Shown in pieces: positions 20,691-32,536 of a DNA stretch of 64,000 bases (within the stretch, counting starts at the first letter, position 1; each line of letters begins with the position of its first letter). The translations under genes and the position numbers were made by a program. This DNA is from Elymus sibiricus (Eukaryota; Streptophyta; Magnoliopsida; Poales; Poaceae), in assembly GCA_039707655.1 (NCBI GenBank), contig CM077665.1, positions 81,159,954-81,223,953 of the forward strand, given 5' to 3'. The notes under the pieces were generated by a model. The model saw only the letters and a program-made list of their open reading frames with translations, did no database searches and was not told the DNA's origin.

Positions 20691-23470
20691 TATATGGACG
20701 CATGGACGTTTTAAATTTTACATAAAGTGTCTATTAGTGAGGAATCGAGAGAAATATCACATACGCTCAGTAAATGCAAAGTTCACATGTACAAATTGGT
20801 TTTGGTATGACACACAACAATGTACTCTTAGTAAATATACAGCAAATCCACATTGTCAGGATGGATATTAAGCAGCACAAATAATGGAATGTGAACACGT
20901 AAATCTTAATTTAGTTATTGTCTTCTGAGTGCTCATAGCCTCGCATGGTCATTGTAGACTCTAGCTCTTTGTGGCCGCAACATCGATGCCTTTGGTTGGC
21001 TACCCCATAACTTCATAATTTTTGCAGCATAAAAATATGAGATATGAAGATGCGAACACTAATATCTTTTAAAATTGACTAAACTTTGAAAATCTAAATA
21101 GAATAAATTTCCATGTGTGTTATATTTCTCCCATTAACATTTTAACAGATAATACCGAAAACATATACTTGCCCACTTACACCTAAGGATTAGAGAGATT
21201 CAGAACCAGGGTAAGAAACACATCCGTGTAATTCAATAAGATAAAGTATCATGGAATGAGTACCAAGCTAAGAAAAGCACGAGAATGCAACATTCTAATT
21301 GTGAAATATTGACAAGACGAACCAATTGCCAAGCTATATACTTATCATATGCAAATCCCATAGACCAAACTTGTGAAGAAACACTAACAACACAACCGAT
21401 TTGCCATAGAACATGAGGCACCATAGAACATGAGGGGACGTGGGATTAAGAGCTATTCTGACAGCTAGAAATACCTAAAAGTGATGAACGGACGGCTCAA
21501 ACGCTGATCTAGCTAGAACATAAATTAAACTAAATTTCATGCAGATCAAAATGTTATTCAAAATATCATCGATAATTTAAAATGATGAGAATGTTATAAA
21601 TACAATAATGTAATGACAAACACTGATGTTTTGACGATAGCAAACCCGTATAGATAATTTCACGCGGGGTAAGCATATGGACAGAACTGAAGGGACATGA
21701 TAAACGCAAATTATATACGTCTATTGATATATATAGCAATCATTTACAGAACTAAAGATTAAAATTACATTGTACAGTTCAATTGTAGGACATATTTTTT
21801 AGAACAGCATATAAACCAGTACTCCCATTGGGTGACCTTTAGCAACATCTGAAGTTCATGCAAAAGAATACACCTGAACAAAAACCTATACATCTAGAGT
21901 GATGGCAAAAGATAACCTAGAAGGCATGCATACAACACGAGCTGATTAACAACGTATGTTAACCGGTATTTAATCACTTGGGCGCTGAGAAAGCAGAATT
22001 TGCTTCTAAAACCTACACCCTCTCCACCATTCTACAGTAGGGACCAAAACAATCTTGGGAAAATTGGTGAATACCAAAACTGTTTGGAAGATAAGAATTC
22101 TTTCTTAAAACATGCAATGCCCCTTATTTTAAAAATTGACAAATGTGTTCTTGCCAAAATCATACAAACAAACACAAAACAAACAAATAGCAATGACACT
22201 CCGAACATAATAAGCAAAAGATCAGAAGGCAAGTGATCGGCTGTCTCCTTTGTGGCAGAGAAACATTTGTAGTAAGTACTTGTACAGATATCACATAACC
22301 AAATCACATCAATAGACTTTTAGGGGGGTTGATGTAGCCATTCTCTAAACAGTCACCTAAATACTTAAGATCAAACGGTAAACACCCCTTTACCATGTAA
22401 TATCTAAGCATAACTATCCCGATAATAATTCAAGTTGGCCGCAATACACTTACCTATGACTAAATTGAAGATTTTGAAATTCTCTCAACATGTACTAAAG
22501 TAAAAAAATCGACAAACCTGCTTAAACAAGGTAAGAACAGAGTTCCATAATTTCCATCAAAGGAGAAAGTGATCCAATACTCTTAACTAAGATTGAACTT
22601 GTTACCCAGACTTCATTTTCATCTTTTGGTGACCAGATCATATGTCACTTGGTTGAAATTTCGATAACAGGCTAATAATTTTAATCAGGGAAATTCATGT
22701 ATAAGTACTGTTATTTCATTCAGTTCAGCAATTAGAAGTTTTTAAATATCAGAACACACATGGTTTAGTCGAGAAGAGGTTCAGATGTTTCCTTTTTTAA
22801 AGATCCTAATCCTAATTATCATGCAGACCAGCTGTTGGAATGATCAGGATTGAAAGCAATACTGTCATTGGTCCGCGATGAAATTTTCATGAAACGAGGA
22901 AGGCATGGCACAAAACAGAGGCAACAGAGTATGCAGGGTTAAAATAAGAAAGGTGCCTTTTGATTTAGCACTAATACTGAATATGTGGCTATCACTTTGC
23001 TTATGCTGGTGCAGCGCTCCACTATTTCCACAGAAGATATTCAAGGCATCTTGAGCTATTGAGATGTACTCCTACATAACTACAGAAAGTTCACTGACCA
23101 ATTAAGAAAGTGCAAGTCTCCATTCAACAAAAAGAACACGAGCAACTTTTTGTATAAGTATTACCACGACGAATGAGCTCATATCTTGAGCGTCTCTTCA
23201 ATCCATAGGAAAAAAGCATATGAAAAAATTAGACGAGCATCAAAGCAAATGCTCACTGTTTTCCTGACTACACATCGAGGAAATGGAAGATATCCTAGAG
23301 ATGGTATAGTTCCCAAGCCAAATCAATTACAAAATATTTGGAGGCTCCCTTCCAGCTTGTCAATTGGAGCAGCTATCAAGTGAGGAGAGTGGGGAGGAGG
23401 CGAGGATCAGCGGCAAGGATGGGATTATAAGGGCGCACGGGAATTAAAGGAAAACAATGAATCCACAATG
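20691..23470. other. AT-rich region, no gene recognised
   Basis: Almost 2.8 kb of AT-rich sequence has only short, unrelated open frames on both strands. I see no terminal inverted repeats, LTRs or conserved motifs. It could be intron or flanking DNA of a lost gene, or an unknown degenerate element. Confidence 0.4.
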
Positions 23471-23960
23471 GTAACTGACCAACAATCCGCCCCATCGATT
23501 GCCATAAATGGTTGATTAACCTCTCAATCAATCGTGGCTATAGAACCTCAATCGACGAACAACTGTTACACCGTCCCATCGGTTCGGGCAAGCGAGCGGA
23601 CCCTGTGTGGTTGCCCGTTGAGGTGTTGTCCGTCGCGTCGGTCGTCATGGGAAGCTCGGTCGCTATGCGAAAGCTGCGATCTGGCGAACAAAACGAGGGT
23701 CGCGAGAGTCCTGTTATTTTGGGCTGTACAGACGGGAAGCTGTTACAGGCCCATGAGGCCTAATTTAATCCCGGACGCCCAAAAAAACCACCAGAGCAGC
23801 TGCCCAATAAGATCAGCGCTCGTTAGGGTCTCACAAAGCGGCTAGACGTGTGATTAAGAGCCAATCCGATGGCCGAAAATGTCCAAAGTATCGATCGAAC
23901 GGCTGTGAACGGTGACGTCTTGGGAGGACAGGAAAGTTGCACAGTTTTAATATATCTAAA
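23471..23960 (-). promoter_or_regulatory. Possible leftward plant promoter and short first exon
   Basis: On the minus strand there is an ACCCTAACG telo-box-like site (near 23825) and a CATGGGCCTG site-II-like motif (near 23755). Downstream, an ATG at about 23650 opens a 36-codon frame (MTTDATDNTS...), ending near 23540. The motif set is typical of ribosomal-protein and other growth-related plant genes. The short frame matches nothing I know and no gene body follows. It may be a promoter relic. Confidence 0.25.
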
Positions 23961-24140
23961 TTTTATTCCACCGCGCACGCCAACCTGATTTGCTATGAAA
24001 GAACTTTGTGTTGTGGTCCCCGTCCTTCAACCAACTAATCCATTATCGCTGTAGCCAAAGGAGCTCTTCCGTGTATAGTAATTCATTCATGTTGTCGGAT
24101 AGTCTCCGGATTTCTTGCTGATCGCCATTCGTACGCATAA

Positions 24141-24583
24141 GAGTATCTGCAGCCGGACCTAGCAAATCTGACCCCTTAAATGCCCGCGGACGCGCAGGGT
24201 CAGTGACTGGGCGTGTCCGTTTTGAGCCCCTATAATTTGGTCCGAGCAGCCACACTTCTTATTTTTCTTCTCATATGTCCGGTCACTTGCACGTGATTGG
24301 TGGACAAGAAGAGAGAGAAAGAAAATAATGAATAAGAAAAGAGAAAAGGTGGTCCGGAGTGGGGTCGCGTCCTACGTGGTGGACTGATCGGGCGTGTCCG
24401 GGCGCGTCCGCGAGCCCTCATATCGTCCTCATATTTGAGATGGATATGAGGGGTGCCGGTCAGTCCGGGCGTTTGAGACGGATATGAGGGGTCCGGTTGA
24501 GTCGCATTTTTATGACCGGTCAGTGATCGGGAGGGCGTTCCGGACGTTTGAGGAGCATATAGGGGGTCCGGCTGTAGATGCTC
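24141..24583. mobile_element. MITE copy A (GAGCATCTACAGCCGGACC ends), Harbinger-like
   Basis: The ends GAGTATCTGCAGCCGGACC and the inverse GAGCATCTACAGCCGGACC match with two differences. TAA flanks both sides (24138-24140 and 24584-24586), which fits PIF/Harbinger. The interior contains CGGACACGCCC and CATATCCATCTCAAA motifs and has no protein. Confidence 0.75.
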
Positions 24584-24586
24584 TAA

Positions 24587-25679
24587 GATGTTCCAGTTTC
24601 TTTCGGGTATGATCGAGCTCACTTACCACATTCCCAAACTTCCTCGGCTCCAACCTTATAAATCATTCATAACAAAGTTGAGCCCAGCCGTGATGTCCGC
24701 TTCTGGCATTCCATCGAACACCTAGCAGGTGTGGCCGCCAGCGTCGGCGATGAACACGCAGTCGATGTAGCTGTCGAGGGATGCTAAGACCCAGAAGAGG
24801 CGCCGGCGGAGAGGCCTGGGGCACAACGGCGACTTCTTGGGCCGGTTCGTGGAGGCGCTGCACTACTATTTGGTGATGTTCGGCACGTTGCCCGATGATG
24901 CAGACACCACCAAGTAGGGAGTTTGCCGCCGTGCCGTGTGCTCGCGCCGCCGCCGCCCCAGCTACCGACCTCATTTGCGCACGTGTGTCCTTGTCCAGCC
25001 TACCGGCGCGGAGCTCTCCTAGACCCGCTACCCCGCCAGTCCTCACCGGTAGCCGCCGAAGAACCCCGCGCCCTTGCCCCACGAGTCCTGCCGCCCGGCC
25101 GCCGCACTGCCCCACGAGTCCTGCCGCCTGGTCGCGGCGTTGCTCACCGGCGCCCCGGCAGCTGCCTTCTCTTCCGCAGAGCACGCGGGCTGCAGTGGCG
25201 TGGTGGGTGGGTGGTGGGTGGAGGAGAGAGTGGGGGGAGAGAGAAAACGTTGATTGCGTGGATGGTAGGTGGGCCATGCGGGACATGTAGCGGACAAAAA
25301 CAAATAGAGAGGATACAATAAATGTTTGCTTTGTATCAGCTTCATACCCAAATTGAGAACAATTTACGTCAAAAATGGGTCTGAACGGACATAAAACAGA
25401 CAGAAAATAGAAATGGATGTCTATGTTGGACTTTTTTTTGTCCGCACGGACACAAGCGAATGCGTCGGTCGCTGCCTTGAGTTGCTCTTATCTCGTAGCA
25501 ACTGAACGCCGGGTCAATCGACCGTTGGTGGATCCATGGCACTGTCATCTTGGTAATCGGTGTATTACCGAGCAGGTTAAGTTGGAGCGTTGCTGGTTGT
25601 AGTGTGGCGAATGGCTGCTACCACATTAATGCTGTCAAGGTCATTTGATCTTTGCGCATCGACGGGTCCGCCACGTTAA
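24587..25679. other. Spacer between inverted MITE copies, GC-rich core
   Basis: 24850-25260 is GC-rich and gives overlapping open frames in several frames, none resembling a known protein. 25330-25480 is AT-rich with GGACATAAAACAGACAG-type sequence, possibly another MITE fragment. Confidence 0.4.
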
Positions 25680-26127
25680 GCATCTACAGCCGGACCCTTC
25701 GTACTCTCCTCAAACGGCCGGGCAGCCAGCCCGGTCACTGACCGGTCATGAAAAAGCGATCCAGACGGACCCCTCATATCCATCTCAAACGCCCGGACTG
25801 ACCGGCATCCCTCATATTCATCTCAAATATGAGGACAATATGAGGGGTCGCGGACGTGCCCGGACACGCCCGGTCAGTCCGCCACGTAGGACGCGACCCC
25901 ACCCCGGACCACATTTTCTCTTTCTTAATTCATTCTTTTCTTTCTCTCTCTTTTTACCCACCAATCACGTGCAAGTGACCGGACATATGAGGAAAAATAT
26001 GAGAGATGCGGCTGCACGGGCGAAAAAGTAGGAGTTAAAAACGGACACGCCCGGTACGCCCGGTCACTGACCGGGCGTGTCCGCGGGCGTTTGAGGGGCC
26101 GGATTTGCAAGTCGTGGCTGAAGATGC
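25680..26127. mobile_element. MITE copy B, inverted relative to copy A
   Basis: It starts GCATCTACAGCCGGACCC and ends with the inverse GCATCTTCAGCC. The interior is the reverse complement of copy A at 24141-24583, with the same CACGTGCAAGTGACCGGACA and GGACTGACCGGC phrases. The flanks (TAA left, TAT right) only partly match. Confidence 0.75.
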
Positions 26128-26469
26128 TATATATGGTGTATTGGCTGTTTGTACGTACGGGCCAGCTATACTGTAACGAATGCAACCGAACCTACTAGGT
26201 TATGAATAGGTACGTTGCTATCGTCTGACTTTTCATCGAAGCACATGAGGACGCAGTGATGCGGACGCGGCTGCGGGGAGATGCATGTTAGTGAACTCCC
26301 CGCGCAGGGTCGCTGGCAGGAATCAAGGCGGAATCACAGGGGTGGGGGGCCGACGAGCTCGACGAGCTGGACGTCGCGGTGGACCGGCCGTCGCGGACGC
26401 CATTGGACCGTCTTCATTGCGCGCTCTGGACCACCTCTGCCAAACCGACATCGACATGGACAACGTCGG
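26128..26469. other. Intergenic, nothing recognised
   Basis: Sequence between the MITE and the recognisable part of the LINE. 26285-26460 is GC-rich and may be an unrecognisable 5' part of that LINE. Confidence 0.35.
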
Positions 26470-29010
26470 CCATGAATCGGAATAAGCTTGAGCGGGTTTT
26501 CCTTTGGTCCGATACAGACAAAATCATCGGTGCTAAATACAAAGTAAATTGGGGCATGATCTGTCGTCCTTTTGGAAGGGGTGGACTTGGAGTCCTAAAC
26601 ACAATAAATTTGCCAGCGCTCTAAGGTTAACATCGCCATGGTTTAAGTGAAAGGAATCATCAAGAATGTGGGTTGCCATGAAAAACCCGTGCGACGAGAT
26701 GGACCTGAACCTCTTCTACGTATCTACGATTATCACCGTTAGCAATGGGACCAAGACACCCTTTTGGATGGCGCCATGGGTGCAAGATCGGAAGCCGAAG
26801 GATATCGCCCCATTTGTTTAGGCTTCCGCGCGAAAGAATTGGAAGGTTAAGGAGGCGATTCACAACGATGCTTGGATTACGGAGATTTTTTTTTTGACGG
26901 GCGATGGCAGGTGCTCTACCTTTTCATTAAGTAAGAAAACTGTACATGCAAGCTGCGGGCAGCCAGAGAAATACAAAAGAAGAATGTAAAAAATCAGGGA
27001 CCAGATGACCAAAGCCAACGTGGCACCTTTTACAACATCGTCTAAATCTCCCGGGCCCCAACAAAGAGGCCGGTCTCTTCTCTGAATCTCCCAGGCCCCA
27101 ACAAAGAGGCCGATCTCTTCTCTGATCATGGCATGAAGTCCATGCACAGTAGCAATCTTTTGCTTAAAAACATGTCGATTTCGCTCGTTCCAGATGTTCC
27201 AGGCGATGTAAGCCGCCACCGTCGTAGCATGTAGATTGTCAGGCTTGGTCTTGCACATGGTTGTGACAGTCCACCATGACTCGATGGAGGTGGAAGAGAG
27301 GGCAACAGTAGAGACCTCCGGCTGGGGTGGTGCAAAGGAATACCAGGTCTCCGTGGCAAAAGGGTAGTCGAGCAAAAGTTGCTGGGCAGATTCCGGCAAC
27401 TGGTCGCACAAGCTACAGTAAGAATTGTGAGGCCATCCTCGAGCAGCAAGTCGATCAGCTGTCCATATCCTGTTTTGAAGCAGCGTCCACATGAAAAATC
27501 TTATCTTTGGTTCAGCTTTGATCTTCCACACCTTGGCAAGCGCAGGCATTTCAATTCTGGTAATGAATTGTATATTGTATGCCGATCTCGCACTGTAGCA
27601 TCCATTCGAAGAATGTATCAATTTGATTTCGTCGTCTTGATCAAAGAGAGTGATCTGTTGTAGGGCTATCCAGATGTTTAACAACGAGTCCAGAGATTCA
27701 GCAGAATTGATCCTGTTCAAGTCAGCCATCCATTGATTACGCTAGAGTCCATCTCGGACGCACATTGCCTTCTTTCGGGACAGCTTGTACAATTCAGGTG
27801 CAATATCCATAGGTGCCATCCCATGTAGCCACCTGTCCGTCTAGAAAGTCGCTTTTCTACCATTTCCAATCTTGATTGCAGTGCAAGCAGAGAATAATTG
27901 ACAATCAGTGGCATCACATGGCGTGGGTGTGCCCTTCCATGGCCTATCAATACTGTCCCATTCGTACCACGGCCATCACAGACAAAGGGCCCTACTGTAA
28001 GCAGCCAGATCCTTGATACCAAGCCCGCCAACATATTTTGGAGCACATAATTGACTAGGCATTTTCCACCATAAGCCTCATCTTCAACGTTCCAAAGGAA
28101 TTTCCGGCGTAACTTGTCTATTTGCTTCTCAGTCCACTTGTCCAGTGCAAAGGCAGTAAGGTAGAAGGTGAGAATGGAAGTAAGAACAAAATTGACGAGG
28201 AGCAATCTACCTGGCCATGTGAAGAATCTTCCTTTCCAAGGTCGAAGGATTACGAAGATTAAAATCTCTATAAACTTCACCATTGAGCACTTAGGCAATT
28301 CATAAAACTTTGGACCCTTCTTCATGGATTCCAACTTGAAGAGCACGCCGAGGATGATATTGTTTGGAAGCACACGGAAAACGGCCAATACTCGGTAGCC
28401 ACCGCGTACTTGGTGCAGTTCATGGGCGCTACCTTCTCTCTGAAGCCGCATATGGTGTGGAAGGCTTGGGCGCCACCTAAAGTGAAGTTCTTCGCGTGGT
28501 TAGCGATTCAAGAAAGGTTCTTTGGCGAGGCAGGGTTGGCCAAACTGCGGTCTTTGCCCTCTTTGCAAGAGAGAGCAAGAATCCGGCGCTCACCTCTTTT
28601 ACAAGTGTAGATTCACCCTTCGTCTCTGGAACTTGGTCAATAAGTGGCTTCACATTGAGCACCTCGACACTTCAACATGACATCTTGAGAATACAGTTAA
28701 AGATTGGTGGATCAACCGCTCCGACCAAAGCATCCCAAATCGCAAGGCTCATGCATTCCTTGCCATGCTCAATTCTTGACCTATTTCGAATGAAAGAAAT
28801 GCACGAGTCTTTCGCGACAAGTTATCTCCGCTAACAATCCTGCTCAACAACATCAAGCTAGAAGCCTCAATGTGGGTGGCCGCGGGTGTCAAAAAGTTAG
28901 AGAACATAATACCGGACGAGTAACAACTTTGTATTTCTGGGCTTGTAACAAAACTCTCTTTTCTCTCCTTAATTAATACATGCGGCAAATCTTTTGCCCA
29001 GTTTAAAAAA
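26470..29010 (+). mobile_element. LINE C-terminal fragment, split by a nested LINE
   Basis: The + strand encodes the zinc-binding RT domain. FLWSDTDKIIGAKYKVNW and CRPFGRGGLGVLNT lie at about 26490-26610, and PFWMAPWVQDR near 26760-26795. After the nested insertion the frame resumes with INFTIEHL (28265-28290), DIVWKHTENG (28358-28387) and WAPPKVKFFAWLAIQ (28468-28515). It ends in an A-rich tail near 29005-29010. Multiple frameshifts are present. Its endonuclease and RT core are absent or unrecognisable. Confidence 0.75.
26887..28246 (-). mobile_element. Nested 5'-truncated LINE with target-site duplication
   Basis: A poly-T start at 26886-26894 marks the 3' end. Leftward coding includes KIRFFMWTLLQNRIWTADRL and an IAWNIWNERNRHVF stretch (26990-27580). 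Further upstream is DKLRRKFLWN with a lower-quality frame to about 28246. The 13-bp flanks GGATTACGGAGAT (26874-26886) and GGATTACGAAGAT (28247-28259) differ by one base and are the target duplication. The host is the LINE on the opposite strand. Confidence 0.82.
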
Positions 29011-29266
29011 CCGAAACGGAACCACCACTGTGTGTGACTGAGCATGCACGCATATGAGAAATACCGCGTGCCTCAACCAGAGCACGCTCACGCCCGTGTG
29101 TCGCCCTCGCTCCCGGCGGGCCGCCTCTACCATGCACACCAGTGAAGCTCTGGTGGAGCAGGGAGCCAGTGTTATCATGCGATCCACTAGACCATGATGA
29201 CATGCGTTGTCACGCCCATTAATATATTTTATAAATATATACTAGGGGTTTCTATAAGGAAAAAGT

Positions 29267-30885
29267 CCAAAACAAACCTTGAAGTTGTAGACGAAAGCTA
29301 AATCAAACTCTGAACTTTAATTCCAGAAATTCGCACTCTGAACTTGTAATCCCGGTCTATTTTGAATCCTAGACCTGTTTGGTACATTAGGAATACTACA
29401 TTCCCGGCCGGGCTAACCTGCTACTCTCACGGACAAAATTTGGGCCGGCCCACTAACAACAAGAATTCGTGAAGTTTAAAAAAGGTTCGCGCATTTTTAA
29501 AATTGTTCAGAAGTTAAAAAATGTTCTTGTTTTCTTTTTTCCGCATAAATTTTATTTCTTTTGTTTTTTTAAAGAAATGTTTGGAATTTTGAATTCTATT
29601 CGCATTTATAAAAACTTTTCACACACGATTTCAAAAAATCACATTTGTCAGAAAACGTTCAGAATTCCAACAATTTTTCACATGCTATGGAAAATGTTTA
29701 AGATTTTCAAAATTGGTTCACATTTTAAAAAATATTTTCAGAATTTCGTAAACAATGTTTTTCTTAAATGTTTCGGATTGTTGACTGCAGACTCGACTGG
29801 GCCGGCCCACCATACATGAAGCTAGTTTTTTCTTAACACGCGACGTCAAATCTTTCTTCCTTTTTCTTAACGCGTGACGTAATGATTCCAAAACAAAAAC
29901 AACTACCGTGGATTCCAACTTGGGACCTGGCAGGGTTGACCTCATTCCGCTAGTCGTTACACCAGACGACTATGACTGACATAATAAAAGGCCCCAAAAT
30001 ATTTAATCGGAAACCAAAGCGTCCAACTTTGAAAATATTTTTTAGGGGCAAACAAGTATTGAAAACGTATTTTTTATGAAATCAACAAACAGTTTATAAA
30101 GTGCGAGCACTTTTTGAAAAATTGGAATACTTTTTAAAAAGCAACAACTTTGAAAAAGCAAACAATTTTTGAAACACAAACATTTTCTGAATCCTGAAAA
30201 TATTTTGTGACATATAAAAAATATTTCAATGTTTATACAATGTATAATAATATTCGTATGATTCAAAAAATATTTCGTCTATTCAAAAAATGTAAAATTT
30301 TATGAATACTTTTAAGTTCAAAAAATTTATTTGTGACATTTTCCAAAAAATGTGTGTACAATGTAAAAAAATGTGTCATAACAGAATATATGTGGCATGT
30401 GTTTGAAAAAAGTGTATACAAATTAAAAAATGTTGAACCATGTAAAAGTGTGTTCTTTTAGTTTTATAAAAATATTATTGTCATTAAGAAAATATAAAAC
30501 ATGTATTTCGACAAATATCACCATGTATTCGATTTTTTTGAAAACATTTAATTTAAAAATACACATAATTTATTTGAAAATATTAAAAGTTTATAAAACA
30601 ATATTTAATGTGTGTGTTTAAAATGTACATTGGGTACTGAAAAAATTATACATGTGCACAAAATAAAAAAGAAAAGAAATCAAAAATAAAAAAATAAAGA
30701 AAAACCAGAGCAGTGCACGCGCGCGAGCGACTGTGCTAATGGGCCGGCTCAATTCAGCAAATACCGGCTAAGTCCTCTCAAGGTTTAAAATAGACCGGGA
30801 TTAGAGAGTTTGGTGTGCTGATTTCAGGGATTGAGAGTTCAAGGTTTGATTCAGCTTTCGTCTACAAATTCAAGGTTTGTTTTGG
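29267..30885. mobile_element. Non-autonomous element with ~110-bp terminal inverted repeats
   Basis: The left end CCAAAACAAACCTTGAAGTT and the right end (inverse CCAAAACAAACCTTGAATTT) continue as imperfect inverted repeats to about 29380 and 30775, including AATCCCGGTCTATTTT on both sides. Long inverted repeats suggest a Mutator-like element. The interior is AT-rich low-complexity (TTCAAAAAATGT motifs) without a transposase. A 9-bp duplication is not clear at these boundaries. Confidence 0.65.
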
Positions 30886-31154
30886 AAATATATGTGGCAC
30901 ACAATATCGATGGTAAATTTCCATCGCTGAGTAATATATCACTTATTCTTACAACTAGTTGTCTCTCGTTATCAAGTTCTTCGCTTATACAATAGTACTA
31001 TTTCATTTTTTGAATTGTTTAGATTGCTTACCACATATGTCACATGATACAGTAATACTAACAAGAAAAGAAAACGATCTAGTAATCATGCATTTGATCA
31101 CGCCGAGAGTGGAGAAACCCACATGTCAACATACCATACGTGAACCAATCTGTG

Positions 31155-31429
31155 ATTGGATGGTTAGAGAGACAATGGTATCCCTAGCCCACCAGTGTTC
31201 AAGTCCTGGTGCTCGCATTATTCCTGTATTTATTTCAGGATTTCCGGCGCTACGCTAGACGTTCCCGTCGACGACGAGGCACCTACGATGACTTCGTAAA
31301 TCTCAAGGTGATATGCCGGCTTAGTCTCTCGAAGGTGGTCATAAGGGTAGGGGTGCGTGTGTGCGTACATAGGGGTGAGTGTATGCCCGTATGTATGACC
31401 GCTTGCGTCTGTACTGTGTTAAAAAAAAC
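31155..31429 (+). mobile_element. Au-type SINE
   Basis: A tRNA-like head has an A-box-like TGGATGGTTAG and a B-box GTTCAAGTCC (near 31198-31207). The body includes ATTTCCGGCGCTACGC, GACGACGAGGC and GTAAATCTCAAGGTGATATG, and the end is CTGTACTGTGTT plus nine A (31421-31429). This matches my memory of the Au SINE family of wheat and Aegilops. It would be Pol III transcribed and LINE mobilised. No target duplication was found. Confidence 0.85.
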
Positions 31430-31979
31430 ATACAAAATGCCTCTCCAAGAGAAAAATGACTTTCCTTTCTTCAAGAGCTTACCCATTTTCTGGAAAATGT
31501 ATCAAATGCAGCTTGTTAATATTTCTCAAGAAAAGAAACAGTGAGGGATGGAAATAATTAAAATGAGCAATCGTCCTGCAGGATAGGATACCAAGATGAG
31601 AAATAATTTACCTTCATTACGGAACTTATAGCTGCATTTAGCAGCCAGTTGTGGACATAACTATATACAAGGTAGAGTGCGTCTTTATGAAAAATAGACT
31701 GAATTACTAAACTAAAGGGATCTCACTTTACAAAAATCAAATTAGATACAAGGTTTGCGCAAAAAAAAAGATACAAGGTTCAGATTCAATTGATCACTGG
31801 ATGGAAATGATGAAAAGAATATGCCAAGCCTCTACTCAACATAGCTCACTTCCGAATAAGCAACAATAACATCAACCCTTATATCTTCATGTGAACTAAA
31901 CAAATAGCTTCGAGCTAGCGAACTTGCTGAACCTGCATATATTTTAAATCTGCTTCATATGCACACAAGGAAAAACAAG
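31430..31979. other. Intergenic, nothing recognised
   Basis: AT-rich sequence without coding potential or clear repeats. Confidence 0.5.
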
Positions 31980-31981
31980 TA

Positions 31982-32094
31982 CTCCCTCCGTCCCGAATGA
32001 TTTCTCAAGGAAATGGATAAAAATAGATATATCTAAAAATAAAATACATCTAAATACCTTCATTTCTAAGACAAGTAATTTCGAACGGAGGGAG
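31982..32094. mobile_element. Stowaway MITE, 113 bp
   Basis: The ends CTCCCTCCGTCCCGAA and the inverse CTCCCTCCGTTCGAAA are flanked by TA on both sides (31980-31981, 32095-32096). Confidence 0.9.
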
Positions 32095-32096
32095 TA

Positions 32097-32216
32097 CTTC
32101 ATCCGTACCATATTAATTGACGTTCAAAGGGATGTAACGCTCAAATGGAGGTATCTAGCATTAAAATACGTCTAAATGCATCAGTTTGAATGTTAATTAA
32201 TATGGGACGGAGGTAG
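32097..32216. mobile_element. Stowaway MITE, 120 bp, adjoining the previous one
   Basis: The ends CTTCATCCGTACCATATTAA and the inverse CTACCTCCGTCCCATATTAA. It shares the TA at 32095-32096 with the preceding Stowaway and has TA at 32217-32218 on the other side. Confidence 0.85.
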
Positions 32217-32385
32217 TAGATTTGAAGTTATAATTGGTAAACTGAGCGAGGCAAGATCAGCTTGGGGTGGACGCTTCATTCAAGTGTGAGAGCATATACG
32301 TAGAATATATGTTCTCATCTCTCCTCTTTGACTTGAGATGTACTTTCTTTGTCCGAAATTAGTTGATACTCAAACATATTATTTA

Positions 32386-32536
32386 GGGATTTCTATTCTT
32401 GTGCCCCTGGTTTCTTAGTTGTACTCATTCATCCCCACACTCTTAACTTTTGCTCATTTTTTCCCATTCCTTAGTCCGAAACCCTCAGAAATGGTCACAC
32501 GGGGGATACCATCGGGTCAATGGTTTGACCGTTAAC
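32386..32536. repeat. MULE left terminal inverted repeat
   Basis: About 151 bp pairing with 50637-50788. The shared blocks include TTAGTTGTACTCATTCATCC, GAAACCCTCAGAAATGGTCA and GGGTCAATGGTTTGACCG. In MuDR elements the repeats carry promoters and transposase sites; that is inferred here. Confidence 0.88.

Noticed and set aside
22032..22307. Minus-strand 91-codon frame with a hydrophobic stretch
   Set aside because: No start context, homologue or neighbouring exon that I can recognise. The hydrophobic run is expected from T-rich sequence.
24895..25321. Three overlapping 100-130-codon frames between the MITE copies
   Set aside because: All derive from GC-rich sequence on both strands, with no conserved motif and no consistent codon pattern.
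29930..29990. tRNA-like stretch near 29,940
   Set aside because: No acceptor stem or paired arms could be formed. Only a loose B-box-like phrase is present.
29469..30621. AT-rich frames with Phe/Lys/Ile-rich translations
   Set aside because: Low-complexity sequence inside a non-autonomous element; no domain or promoter.
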